In this document: piece by piece, positions 1 through 6,712 of the stretch | Position numbering within the stretch: the stretch's first letter is position 1 | Layout of the letters: each line of letters opens with the position of its first letter | Virus record (IMG/VR): IMGVR_UViG_3300035670_000303 | Location: 1-51,193 of that record | Source of the DNA: a virus | Strand: one strand, 5' to 3' | DNA: 51,193 nucleotides | The notes under the pieces: generated by a model | What the model saw: the letters and a program-made list of their open reading frames with translations, nothing else | The model's database searches: none | Told to the model about the DNA's origin: nothing | Translations under genes and position numbers: made by a program

Positions 1-127
1 CCCTGACCAGCCTGATGATTGTCACCGCGCCGATGGTGGCGTCGGGCTTTGCTGCGGCGCTGCAGCTTCCCTTGTGGGTTGCAGCAGTTCTGCTGCTGCC
101 TGCCTATGCCGTGCTGACTGAGTTCAT
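1..127. repeat. 127-bp direct repeat, copy 1 (at window edge)
   Basis: Positions 1-127 are identical to 44257-44383. The first difference is C128 versus T44384. The left boundary cannot be seen because the window starts inside the repeat. The repeat covers most of a small membrane-protein gene. Confidence 0.95.
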
Positions 128-137
128 CCAGCCGTAG
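1..137 (+). CDS. small two-segment membrane protein, 5' truncated
   Basis: The frame is open from the window edge and ends at TAG 135-137, giving 44 visible residues that are almost entirely hydrophobic (LTSLMIVTAPMVASGF... then LWVAAVLLLPAYAVL...). This suggests two short membrane segments and a holin-like size. The complete version of the same gene lies at 44244-44393 and differs only at the last residues (IQP here, IQL there). If 44256 is joined to 1, the five missing N-terminal residues (MGRAA) are restored in frame. T7 has its holin (gp17.5) just after the fibre and before the small terminase, which fits this place, but no holin function is proven. Confidence 0.6.
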   Translation, partial: LTSLMIVTAPMVASGFAAALQLPLWVAAVLLLPAYAVLTEFIQP

Positions 138-204
138 CCTTGCCCTTGCTGGCCTCGCCATCGCCGCGTGGTTACGCTGCAACCATGTAGCGCAACCGCC
201 AGCC

Positions 205-429
205 GTGTTCGAGACCCTTGCTGCCGCCGGGGTGGTTGCCATGGTGGGATCGCTCTGGCGCCTTTCGGTCGAACACGCCGGGATGCGCGTCACCTTGGAG
301 CAGGGACTGAACTCGGTGCTCAGGGAGTTCCAGGGTCTCCGGCACGACCTCAACAGAGACATCGCCCGAGCCGAAAGCATCCTGGCCGACCACGAAACCC
401 GGATCCGCAAACTGGAGGAGGAGCCATGA
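205..429 (+). CDS. small membrane-anchored coiled-coil protein (lysis region)
   Basis: 74 residues from a GTG start. A short hydrophobic N-terminus (about residues 3-17, LAAAGVVAMVGSLW) is followed by a charged helical stretch rich in heptad-like Leu/Ile positions (about 28-72), the build of a single-pass membrane protein with a coiled coil. This architecture is seen in phage spanin (Rz/gp18.5-like) and holin-accessory proteins, and the gene sits between a holin-like gene and the endolysin. It overlaps the next gene by ATGA. The function is inferred from position and shape only. A degenerate inverted repeat (CGCTGCA 175-181, TGTAGCG 186-192) lies just upstream. Confidence 0.55.
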   Translation: MFETLAAAGVVAMVGSLWRLSVEHAGMRVTLEQGLNSVLREFQGLRHDLNRDIARAESILADHETRIRKLEEEP

Positions 430-674
430 GAAGCCGCATCACCGGCCACTTCGATGTATCGCTGATCCTCCCAGCCCTGATTGGCCTCATCTACGCCGGC
501 ACCGGCGGGTGGACTGCTGAGCGATGGAACGCTGCCCTGGCGATCATGGGCCTGGGCGCAACCGCAAGAGCAGGATTTGAGCGCGGCTACAACACCTACA
601 ACCCCGACCTGCGCCAGCCTGATCGCCCCCGCGACGAGAAGGGGCGCTTCATCGCAGGCCCCCATGACCGATGA
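426..674 (+). CDS. holin-like small membrane protein
   Basis: 82 residues. Hydrophobic segments at about residues 11-25 (VSLILPALIGLIYAG) and 36-50 (AALAIMGLGATARAG) are followed by a charged, probably cytoplasmic tail ending in DEKGRFIAG. The ATG overlaps the previous stop (ATGA at 426-429), indicating translational coupling in a lysis cassette. The size and two-segment topology fit a class II holin. The family is not recognised from sequence alone. Confidence 0.5.
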   Translation: MRSRITGHFDVSLILPALIGLIYAGTGGWTAERWNAALAIMGLGATARAGFERGYNTYNPDLRQPDRPRDEKGRFIAGPHDR

Positions 675-978
675 CACCCGCATCGTCGCGGACATCGTGG
701 TTGGCGGCCTGCTGGCCCGCTGGCTGGGCGCTGCGCTGCAGCTGATCGCCCTCAAGGCCTTCATTGAGCCGGCAGCTGTGTGGGCCGGCCGCTCGCCCTA
801 CCGCTGGCTCGATCGCCTGCTGGGCGACGTCCTGCCCGATGGCCCGGGAGGCTCAGTAGTCCCAGCGCACCCTGGGGCGCCCCGGCCGGATGCCCACATG
901 CACGAACCCCCGATGGGCGCCGTACCCGAGGCTGTAGGGCCAGTTGGCGTCGCACCACCGCTGGAGCTCGACCACTGA
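664..978 (+). CDS. hypothetical protein overlapping the endolysin gene
   Basis: 104 residues, starting 11 nt inside the previous gene. The N-terminal half is hydrophobic/amphipathic (IVADIVVGGLLARWLGAALQ). The C-terminal third (from about nt 853) is Pro/Gly/His-rich and runs antisense to the convergent endolysin gene, so that part may be an incidental extension of a shorter membrane protein. No family recognised. Confidence 0.4.
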   Translation: MTDDTRIVADIVVGGLLARWLGAALQLIALKAFIEPAAVWAGRSPYRWLDRLLGDVLPDGPGGSVVPAHPGAPRPDAHMHEPPMGAVPEAVGPVGVAPPLELDH

Positions 979-1464
979 CATGCCATCCAGGTAGAAGTCC
1001 ACGGCGCCAGTTTCAGGGGCGTCGTACAGGTGCTCGCTTCGTGATGCGCCGCCCACCTGGGCATTGATCTTTGGCGGCCGGTGGCCAGAGGTGATGATCG
1101 CCGGACGCCGGAAGTGGTCCCTTGCCTTCTGCACAAACTGGCAGAGCACGATCGCGGTGTTGCATTGGTGCTGGCGGGTGAAACGCCTGGCCTCCGACCA
1201 CAGCGTCAACTCGCCATAGGTGACATTGCGGGTGATGCTGTAGCTGAACGGGGATGTCGGCTTGAAACCTTCCACCGGCTCGATCGGCTGGTCTTGATAC
1301 CCAGCCACCCATTCCGCGCTTTCATGCAGCAACCCCTTGTCTGCCTGGCGGATGTGCTGGCCCAGCTTCAATACCGCTGCCTTCTGATGCGGTTCGCCTT
1401 TGTAATGCTCCCAGAAATCCAACCAGCGCTCATCCGTGAGCGGCTTCTTTGTGGTGGGCATCAT
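853..1464 (-). CDS. endolysin, peptidase M15-like (D,L-carboxypeptidase/endopeptidase fold)
   Basis: 203 residues from ATG at 1464 (a second ATG is at 1461). The C-terminal half has the zinc-site pattern of M15-type peptidases: His145 and Asp156 in SRSEHLYDAPETGAVDF, and His189 in FVHVGI, near the end. The first ~110 residues are a helical region of unknown role. Such enzymes cleave peptide cross-links in peptidoglycan, so this is the likely host-lysis enzyme beside the holin-like genes. It is on the minus strand, convergent with the holin-like genes and divergent from the small terminase, with the palindrome 1476-1491 between the two starts. A longer reading to 1506 exists but would run through that palindrome. 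Confidence 0.75.
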   Translation of the reverse strand: MMPTTKKPLTDERWLDFWEHYKGEPHQKAAVLKLGQHIRQADKGLLHESAEWVAGYQDQPIEPVEGFKPTSPFSYSITRNVTYGELTLWSEARRFTRQHQCNTAIVLCQFVQKARDHFRRPAIITSGHRPPKINAQVGGASRSEHLYDAPETGAVDFYLDGMSVVELQRWCDANWPYSLGYGAHRGFVHVGIRPGRPRVRWDY

Positions 1465-1475
1465 GGGAGCAGAAC

Positions 1476-1491
1476 TCTGCATCCATGCAAC
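1476..1491. promoter_or_regulatory. TCTGCA-N4-TGCAGA-type inverted repeat between divergent endolysin and terS
   Basis: Reads TCTGCA TCCA TGCAAC (10 of 12 consensus half-site bases). It ends 1 nt before the GTG of the small terminase (+) and 11 nt before the ATG of the endolysin (-), so it could serve both directions. A 17-base stretch (AACTCTGCATCCATGCA) is identical to the site before the SSB gene at 13116. Confidence 0.6.
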
Positions 1492-1492
1492 C

Positions 1493-1765
1493 GTGGCTGA
1501 CGCCAACCTGCGAGAGCTCTACGACCGCGGGCACAAGGCCGTGGTCGAGCAGCTGGTCGAAAAGATCGAGAACGGCGATGCAGACGATGGCGACCTGCGG
1601 CTGTTCGCCCAGCTGATGAAGCAGAACAACATCAGCGCCGCACCGATCGAAGGCACCGCCACCGAGGCGATGGCCAGGATGGCCGCCAAGCTCCACACCT
1701 TCGGGGCACTGGAGGAGAAGGCGAAGGTGGTGCCGATCCGCCCGGCACCGCCGGCTAGCGCTTGA
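1493..1765 (+). CDS. terminase small subunit (T7 gp18-like)
   Basis: 90 residues from GTG 1493, matching the 89-residue T7 gp18. The start at 1463 would translate through the regulatory palindrome and is less likely. The protein is helical and acidic (LRELYDRGHKAVVEQLVEKI, then DADDGDLRLFAQLMKQNNISAAP) and ends in a Pro/Ala tail. It would bind phage DNA and direct the large subunit during packaging. It lies next to the large terminase, but on the opposite strand, and their 3' ends overlap by 11 nt. T7 encodes both on one strand. Assignment rests on length, context and a loose resemblance. Confidence 0.65.
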   Translation: MADANLRELYDRGHKAVVEQLVEKIENGDADDGDLRLFAQLMKQNNISAAPIEGTATEAMARMAAKLHTFGALEEKAKVVPIRPAPPASA

Positions 1766-3518
1766 CGCCGCCCACCGCGCCGCTGGCCTTCGGGATGATC
1801 CCCAGGGCCAGTGCATCGAGCTTCGCGCCGGTCTCATCGAACCAAGCCGCCAGGGAGGCCTCCACCAGCTCCTCCTGGCGCCGCTGGGCCACGCGCAGCT
1901 GGTCCTGGGCCGCGGCCTCCACGAAGTGGGCTGCAGCGATCGCCAGGGCGTCGATCCGGTCGTCGTAGAGCAGGCTGCCCCTGTCGGTGGTAATCCGGCT
2001 CAGCTGGAACATCAGCGAGCGTGGGTGGCCGGTGTCCGCATCCCGCTCGGCACCTTCCCAGTCCTTCTGGATCAGCTCGCTGTTCACCACCAGCCGGTGC
2101 TGCTGCACCAGGGGCGCGAGCACGTCAATGATCCGCCGCTCCTTCTGCCCAGCTGACCGTGGGGCCTCCTCGATCGAGCAGGGGTAGATGCGCTGCATCA
2201 CCGGCTGCAGGATCTTGCTGAACATGCCATCGCCGAAGTTCGGCTCAGGGATGACGGCATTGACCTGCCAGCGCTTGGCGATGCCCGCCAGCAGCTCCAG
2301 CACGTCGTCCTCATACCCCCGGGTGGTGCCGCCGCTCTCGAGCACAAACAGGTTGCCGCTGAGCTCGGCCACCACCGCCCAGGACAGTTCATCACTGCCG
2401 CGGCCAGAGGGGTCGATCGCCAGCACGCTGCGCCACTTCTCCGACCTGGGCAGCCAGCCCTGCACCATCATCGGCCGGTGGTAGTAGCGGTCAGCACCCA
2501 GACCCACGCAAGGCAGTTCGTTGATCCGCTGCTCTGCGCCGGATGCCCAGCTGATCACCTCCGGCAGCGCCTTGCCATCCAGCGGCATCACGATCAGGTC
2601 GCCCAGCCGGATCGGGAACTTGTCGAGGGTGCTCAGCCGGCAGTTGAGCATGTACTGCAGCTGCCAGCTGGCCTTGGTGCTGCCGGTCTCCCGCTGGATC
2701 AGCTCGGTGTCGTCAAACCGCTCCGGGTCGGTTGGGCCGCCCACCAGCTGCGGGTTGGTCTCGATCTCCTCCACCATGAGGGGGTCGAGGCAGCCGTCGT
2801 AGACATCGAAGGTGTCCGGCTTGGGGTAGCGGGCCGGCCACATCCGCATCTTGTACCCGCGCTCGCGCACCAGCCGCCAGTACATCGACGTTTCCAGGTG
2901 CGGTGTGCCGCGGAAGCTGATCTGCCGTGGCAGCGGCTGGCCGGCATCCGGCAACAGGATCGACTCGAACTCGGTGGTGGCCGCCCACAACCGCTCCTGC
3001 TTGAGCGGCGTGATCGAGTTGGTGAGGGTCTCGATGTCGTCGGGAATGATCATCGTGGCCCGCTTGCCGGTCAGCGACGGGCTGAGGATCCCGCACGCCC
3101 GCACCGATGGCGCACCATCGCCGCCGATGATCGCCGGGCCCACGTCGAACGCCAGGACGGACTGCCGCTGGTTCTCCTTGGGCTGGAGGCACTGCAGCAG
3201 GTCGATCTCCCGGATGCACCGGGCCATGAAGGTGGTGATCTCCTCGGCCTTGGTTTCGGTGGCGCCAGGAATCAGGATCTTCTCGCCCTCAGGGTCAATC
3301 CGCAGCCGGTGCAATGCCCGGGCGCCGCTGATGGTGGATTTGGCGATGCCACGAAAGCCAACCGTCACCGTGCGGTTGGGGCCCACCTCGTCCCATTCAC
3401 AGATGCGCAGCTGCTGCTTGGTGGGTTCATCCGCTAGACCCAGCTCGCGGAGGATGTAGCAGAAGAAGTAGGCGAACCGGCCGATGCCCAGTTCAGGTGG
3501 GATGGGGTAGACGCTCAT
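1755..3518 (-). CDS. terminase large subunit (T7 gp19-like packaging ATPase/nuclease)
   Basis: 587 residues, almost the length of T7 gp19 (586). The N-terminal ATPase has a Walker A-type loop GFRGIAKST at residues 54-62 and a Walker B-like segment TMIIPDDIE. The C-terminal nuclease domain shows VLAIDPSGRGSDELSW and LLYDDRIDALAIAA, which supply the acidic metal ligands. The enzyme pumps DNA into the prohead through the connector and cuts concatemers. It is the last gene of a minus-strand cluster that starts at the RepL-like regulator, and its ATG overlaps a tiny upstream ORF. Having terL on the strand opposite to terS and the virion genes is unusual for T7-like phages. Confidence 0.92.
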   Translation of the reverse strand: MSVYPIPPELGIGRFAYFFCYILRELGLADEPTKQQLRICEWDEVGPNRTVTVGFRGIAKSTISGARALHRLRIDPEGEKILIPGATETKAEEITTFMARCIREIDLLQCLQPKENQRQSVLAFDVGPAIIGGDGAPSVRACGILSPSLTGKRATMIIPDDIETLTNSITPLKQERLWAATTEFESILLPDAGQPLPRQISFRGTPHLETSMYWRLVRERGYKMRMWPARYPKPDTFDVYDGCLDPLMVEEIETNPQLVGGPTDPERFDDTELIQRETGSTKASWQLQYMLNCRLSTLDKFPIRLGDLIVMPLDGKALPEVISWASGAEQRINELPCVGLGADRYYHRPMMVQGWLPRSEKWRSVLAIDPSGRGSDELSWAVVAELSGNLFVLESGGTTRGYEDDVLELLAGIAKRWQVNAVIPEPNFGDGMFSKILQPVMQRIYPCSIEEAPRSAGQKERRIIDVLAPLVQQHRLVVNSELIQKDWEGAERDADTGHPRSLMFQLSRITTDRGSLLYDDRIDALAIAAAHFVEAAAQDQLRVAQRRQEELVEASLAAWFDETGAKLDALALGIIPKASGAVGGVKR

Positions 3519-3634
3519 GCAGAGAGCCCCCCTGCCGAAACAGAGGGGCCCTCACACCACCACCGACCTTTGGCTTGGGCGTTCACCGCTGCCATCAAGC
3601 CGGTAGTCCCCCGGGAACCACCCCAGCAGGTCAT
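3515..3634 (-). CDS. possible 39-residue leader ORF upstream of terL
   Basis: ATG at 3634, stop overlapping the terL start (GCATGA), 11 nt after the stop of the preceding minus-strand gene. The spacing and overlap are like true coupled genes, but the peptide (starts MTCWGGSRGTTGLMAAVNAQ) matches no family I know. It also covers a G/C-rich hairpin, so it may only be part of a structured leader. Confidence 0.25.
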   Translation of the reverse strand: MTCWGGSRGTTGLMAAVNAQAKGRWWCEGPSVSAGGLSA

Positions 3635-3645
3635 CACAGGGTAGC

Positions 3646-3969
3646 TCAGCTGCCGTAACCGAGTTCGACCCAGATCCCTTCGTGCGCCAGGACTTTCTCC
3701 ATCAGCTCGTTCTTGGTGAAGTCGTCAGGGTTCACCGTTTCCCCCCAGGTTGTCTCCAGCAGTGCAGCGATGTCGGCCTTAAGCAGTGCCGTCAACGCCG
3801 CGATGCGGGCGTTCAGCAGATCAACGATCGGGGACAGGTGGGTGGTGATGTTCAGGTCCACAATCCGTTCCCAGATGCGCCACAGCGGCACCACGGAGCC
3901 GGAGAACAGGCTGAGGTCCCTGCGCACGGAGCTGTCCAGCCAGACATTCATCGAGCGGGCCTGGGACAC
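3646..3969 (-). CDS. hypothetical protein, minus-strand operon
   Basis: 107 residues from GTG 3969; an ATG at 3951 gives 101. Helical, with a Leu/Ala/Ile-rich middle (IVDLLNARIAALTALLKADIAALLET) that may form a coiled coil. The GTG starts 1 nt after a degenerate inverted repeat (3971-3986, minus-strand reading CCTGCA GGGG TGCAGC) related to the one before the small terminase. It lies between the winged-helix regulator and terL on the same strand. No family recognised. Confidence 0.5.
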   Translation of the reverse strand: MSQARSMNVWLDSSVRRDLSLFSGSVVPLWRIWERIVDLNITTHLSPIVDLLNARIAALTALLKADIAALLETTWGETVNPDDFTKNELMEKVLAHEGIWVELGYGS

Positions 3970-3997
3970 GGCTGCACCCCTGCAGGACAGCTACAGG

Positions 3998-4393
3998 CTA
4001 CTCCGGGTCGCGGACGACATCCAGGGCTTCATCGAACTGCTGGAACAGGTGGCCGCGGCGTTGCGGGCTGCCCACTGAGGCCAGGCGGGGGTTGATGAGG
4101 AAGTAGCGGCTGCCGGAGGACTTGTCCACGGCGCGGGCGATCAGCTTCTCCTGTCGCAGCCGTCTGATGGACAGGCAGATGTTTGAGCTGGAGACGTTGA
4201 TCTGCTCGGCCAGGGCCTTCTGGGTGACGTTGACGCGACCGCTGCGCCAGTTCATGTGACCGAGAAGGATCAGCAGGACGGCCAGGTCACGGGGCTCCAG
4301 CCGCTTGTCGGCCAGGGCGCCTGCTGCAGCGGAGACGAGTTCTTCGACAAACAGCATGACGAAGTTTTCCGAGCCATTTTCTCTGGGCTTCAT
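3998..4393 (-). CDS. winged-helix protein, RepL/replication-initiator-like or repressor
   Basis: 131 residues from ATG 4393; a GTG at 4444 would extend it through an operator-like site and is less likely. The middle is a clear helix-turn-helix (VTQKALAEQINVSSSNICLSI) followed by a wing and the phrase SRYFLINPRLA, which resembles RepL-type plasmid initiators and related phage regulators. It could act as a lysogeny regulator, a replication initiator, or both. The site at 4436-4461 lies 43 nt upstream, suggesting autoregulation. It heads a leftward cluster ending in terL and is divergent from the early operon. Confidence 0.6.
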   Translation of the reverse strand: MKPRENGSENFVMLFVEELVSAAAGALADKRLEPRDLAVLLILLGHMNWRSGRVNVTQKALAEQINVSSSNICLSIRRLRQEKLIARAVDKSSGSRYFLINPRLASVGSPQRRGHLFQQFDEALDVVRDPE

Positions 4394-4435
4394 TGTGAGG
4401 CGCGAATGGTGGGAGAAAGCAAGGTTCCCGCTAGT

Positions 4436-4461
4436 AGGTGACACCTAGGCGATCCCTAGGG
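4436..4461. promoter_or_regulatory. CCTAGG operator-like site upstream of the RepL-like gene
   Basis: AGGTGACACCTAGG at 4436-4449 contains the inverted repeat AGGTG-A-CACCT. A second palindrome CCCTAGGG follows at 4454-4461. Near-identical sites occur at 9047-9060 (AGGTATCACCTAGG) and 13071-13084 (AGGTATTGCCTAGG), the first with the same preceding TAGT. Probably the binding site of one of the phage regulators. Confidence 0.55.
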
Positions 4462-4903
4462 AATAACGAACTCAGCAGTGGTACAAATGTTCAGCCCAGT
4501 CATACCAAGGGATCTGCTCTCGATAAAGTGAATGTCGATTTACTTTAGCCCCCAAGCACCCCAGTCCACCACTGACGATCCGAGATTCAGTCTGATCTCT
4601 TACTGGAGACCCAAAGCAGATTCACAACCCGGGGGAAAGAAGGGGGAAAGAAGGACAGAGGGCCACTCCCACCACGCTGCCTCCCACCCCACCTCCAGCC
4701 GGGCTGCCACCCTGCCACGACCACACCACCATCGCCACCCACGCCCGCCTTCCGGTGGGGTGGCACCACCTCCCTGGTATCTCCGCACCCCAGCGGACCC
4801 GCAGCCGCCTTCCTGGGCCGCCTGGCCCCCTCCTGTGCATCGCTGCAGACCACCCGCCCCCGGGTTGATCGCTGCAGATCCGGCGTCATCCGGCCCAGAC
4901 CGT

Positions 4904-4963
4904 TTTGGGGTCGCGTCATCTAGTGGGGTCCCAATTTGGGGTCGCGTCATCTGGTGGGGTCCC
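4904..4963. repeat. tandem 29-bp direct repeat, period 31 bp
   Basis: Units 4904-4932 and 4935-4963 begin TTTGGGGTCGCGTCATCT and differ at one base (A4922 versus G4953). The location upstream of the early operon suggests iterons or operator sites. Confidence 0.85.
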
Positions 4964-5188
4964 CCACGCGAGGCGCAGCTGCTTCCCCCCTATGGGGGCC
5001 GCTCTGCTGCCCCTGGGGCCGCCGGTGGCTGCCCTGGTGCTGCCTGCCTGCCCTGCCTGCGGCTGCTGCGCACCCTGGGGCCTGCCCGGCCAGTGCTGGT
5101 GGGCCACTGCTGCGGATGCGTGATCCGCTGCGCCGGGCTGGTGGGGTGATGCCGGGGCAGCTGGGGTAACTGGTCCGCTCTTTTTTGA

Positions 5189-5203
5189 GAATGGTTCCCA
5201 TTC
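5189..5203. promoter_or_regulatory. inverted repeat in AT-rich early promoter region
   Basis: GAATGG-TTC-CCATTC is a perfect 6-3-6 inverted repeat. It is flanked by TTGAGA at 5185-5190 and TATTCT at 5205-5210, which could be weak -35/-10 elements (14-nt spacing is short), and by two direct GTTAC copies at 5215-5229. Likely an early host-polymerase promoter/operator. Confidence 0.35.
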
Positions 5204-5293
5204 CTATTCTTACTGTTACGAATTGTTACAGGTATGCACGCGCCCGCTTGGGACACGAATCAACCACGCACCAAAGCGGGCAGACTGTGGACA

Positions 5294-5309
5294 TCTGCAG
5301 TGATGCAGA
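5294..5309. promoter_or_regulatory. perfect TCTGCA-N4-TGCAGA inverted repeat before the early operon
   Basis: Reads TCTGCA GTGA TGCAGA, a perfect copy of the recurrent element. It is followed directly by a CCACCACCACC leader and the ATG at 5336. Confidence 0.65.
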
Positions 5310-5335
5310 CCACCACCACCGAACCTGGACAACCG

Positions 5336-5569
5336 ATGACCACGACGACCACGCCGGCGCCGCTTGCGGACGCTGGCGAGACGATGCAGCGGCTGGCGTT
5401 CTGCCTGACCGCTGCAGTAGTGGCAGGCCGCTGCCACCAGTCGCAGGCCGACCAAGCGCTGAGCCGATGGCTGATGCGCCCGGTCGAAGCCTCAGGGCTG
5501 ATGGAGCAGTTCGCCCACGTCAGCGCCGCCCACCGCGGGCTAATGCTGATCCGCTGGAGGCCTTCATGA
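5336..5569 (+). CDS. hypothetical early protein
   Basis: 77 residues from ATG 5336, beginning MTTTTTPAPLADAGETMQRL and then helical with Cys and Trp residues. A longer frame from 5234 would translate the palindrome and CACC leader, so the later start is preferred. No Shine-Dalgarno sequence; the start is preceded by a CACC-rich leader. First gene of the rightward early operon. No family recognised. Confidence 0.5.
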   Translation: MTTTTTPAPLADAGETMQRLAFCLTAAVVAGRCHQSQADQALSRWLMRPVEASGLMEQFAHVSAAHRGLMLIRWRPS

Positions 5570-5703
5570 CCCGCAGCACAGCCGCCGCCCTGGTGCTGGC
5601 GGTGCTGGGGATGGCAGCCGCCGCCCTGGTGCCGCCGGTGCCAGAGCTGCCCGGGGAAGCCCGGCCAGCAACGCCGCACCACTGGCAGCACGCCAGCCAC
5701 TGA
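5566..5703 (+). CDS. small secreted or membrane peptide
   Basis: 45 residues. The N-terminus is a long hydrophobic run (AAALVLAVLGMAAAALVPPV) after MTRST, like a signal peptide or membrane anchor, with a short Pro/His-rich tail. The ATG overlaps the previous stop (ATGA). Function unknown; early membrane peptides of lytic phages often target host envelope processes, but nothing here proves that. Confidence 0.45.
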   Translation: MTRSTAAALVLAVLGMAAAALVPPVPELPGEARPATPHHWQHASH

Positions 5704-5778
5704 CGACAGCCCGGAGGGGGCCCGGTGCCCTCTCCCTGCTGCCCTCAGCAGCACACCACCACCACCACCGACCGACCG
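5704..5778 (+). promoter_or_regulatory. intergenic leader cassette, copy 1 (two hairpins plus CACC tract)
   Basis: The order is AGCCCGGAGGG, then CCCTCTCCC able to pair back with it, a second hairpin (GCTGCCCTCAGCAGC), then an ACACCACCACCACC tract and ACCGACCG next to the ATG. The same layout fills the gaps 7168-7236 and 8188-8257. Confidence 0.65.
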
Positions 5779-5967
5779 ATGACCACGACACTTGCCGCCC
5801 TGGTGCTCGCCCTTCTCCTGTTGCCCTTGCTGGTCCTGTTGTGGGCCACCGAAAGCCGGCAGCAACGAGCCCGCCGGATGCGGGGATACGGGATGACTCA
5901 GCAGGCAATCGCAACCCGGCTGGGCTGCAGCCGCACCACGGTGCGCCGACTGCTCGCCGCGGCCTGA
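5779..5967 (+). CDS. membrane-anchored helix-turn-helix protein
   Basis: 62 residues. One strong membrane segment at residues 5-21 (LAALVLALLLLPLLVLLW) is followed by a basic stretch (ESRQQRARRMR) and a complete recombinase/homeodomain-like helix-turn-helix (GMTQQAIATRLGCSRTTVRRLL) up to the C-terminus. It should bind DNA while tethered to the inner membrane, which is uncommon for such a tiny protein. ATG 5779 is chosen because the frame upstream encodes the CACC leader as poly-Thr. It is preceded by leader cassette copy 1. Confidence 0.6.
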   Translation: MTTTLAALVLALLLLPLLVLLWATESRQQRARRMRGYGMTQQAIATRLGCSRTTVRRLLAAA

Positions 5968-6000
5968 TCACCACACCACCAACACCACCACCGACGACCG

Positions 6001-6363
6001 ATGACAACGACAACCGCAAAGACCAAGACCGAGGAGCTCGCCGCTGTGCGGGCCCTGGCCGACCAACTGGGCCCTAACAGCTACCTGGGCCCTTGGCTGC
6101 GCGACGCCCTGCCCTGGCTCGCTGATCAGCTCCGCTGTGACCTGATGCCCCAGCGGGCCCAAACCATGGTTGAGGAGGCAGCCCGCCTGAGGGCCGATGC
6201 CTGCACCGATGCCATAGCCATCCGCAACCAGGCCCACAACGAAGCCCGCCAGACCCGCGAGGAGGTCGAGGCATGGGCAGGCAAGCGGACGGAAGAAGTG
6301 AGCGCCATCACCGGCCGCGCATGGGACGCCCTGCGGCTGGCCATGAAGGAGCTCGAACGATGA
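6001..6363 (+). CDS. early coiled-coil protein
   Basis: 120 residues, starting MTTTTAKTKTEELAAVRALA. Residues ~60-118 are highly charged and helical with Ala-rich heptads (AARLRADACTDAIAIRNQAH), suggesting a coiled coil. The start is preceded by a CACC-rich leader without Shine-Dalgarno. Its stop overlaps the next ATG. No family recognised. Confidence 0.55.
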   Translation: MTTTTAKTKTEELAAVRALADQLGPNSYLGPWLRDALPWLADQLRCDLMPQRAQTMVEEAARLRADACTDAIAIRNQAHNEARQTREEVEAWAGKRTEEVSAITGRAWDALRLAMKELER

Positions 6364-6536
6364 AACAGCACCGATACCACCAGGGGGCCCTAGCGGTCCC
6401 CTCCGCACAACCCCGCGACTACAGCCCGCCCGAGCTTGAGCTAGCCGGCCCGCAACAGGGCTGGTTGGCCCTCGATGGCGGCGCCCTGGGTCCGCTGTTC
6501 AACGACCACACCACCACCACCGAACCCGACCGATGA
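6360..6536 (+). CDS. hypothetical small early protein
   Basis: 58 residues (MKQHRYHQGALAVPSAQPRD...). The ATG overlaps the previous stop and its own stop overlaps the next ATG (ATGA on both sides). The last residues (HTTTTEPDR) are encoded by a CACC-rich leader of the following gene, so the C-terminus may be a by-product of that leader. No family recognised. Confidence 0.4.
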   Translation: MKQHRYHQGALAVPSAQPRDYSPPELELAGPQQGWLALDGGALGPLFNDHTTTTEPDR

Positions 6537-6712
6537 CCCACGCCACAGCGCAACGCTGGCGACTGGTCAGCTACCACCCGACATGGGGCAGCGACTGGCG
6601 CCACTTCGCCACCTACTACGAGGCAGTGCAGGCCCGCGCCCGGCTGCTGGCCCTGCCGTCCGACGGCACCGGCTACACGATCGAGCCCTGCCAGCCGGAA
6701 GGGGACCGATGA
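6533..6712 (+). CDS. hypothetical small early protein, aromatic-rich
   Basis: 59 residues beginning MTHATAQRWRLVSYHPTW. Trp, Tyr and His are frequent in the first half, with a helix (YEAVQARARLLAL) in the second. It is coupled by ATGA overlaps at both ends. The CACC tract lies just before the start. No family recognised. Confidence 0.45.
   Translation: MTHATAQRWRLVSYHPTWGSDWRHFATYYEAVQARARLLALPSDGTGYTIEPCQPEGDR

Larger units (their letters stand above)
4462..5293. other. gene-free control region between the leftward and rightward early units
   Basis: I see no convincing gene here; open frames on both strands are Pro/His/Gly-rich low complexity. It holds an AT-richer start (about 4480-4610) with the inverted repeat TAAAGT 4524-4529 / ACTTTA 4542-4547, a purine tract with a doubled 11-mer (about 4630-4653), a TGTGCA-N4-TGCAGA site at 4834-4849, the 31-bp tandem repeat, and a second AT-rich patch at 5180-5235. 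Divergent early promoters and possibly a replication origin are expected here. Confidence 0.5.

Noticed and set aside
2478-3437. 319-residue plus-strand open frame opposite terL
   Set aside because: Antisense to a clear terminase. The protein shows no motifs and has the typical bias of a mirror frame.
4532-5149. 205-residue plus-strand open frame (and several minus-strand ones) in the control region
   Set aside because: Pro/His/Ser-rich low complexity in all frames, no ribosome-binding site, and it crosses tandem repeats. More likely non-coding.
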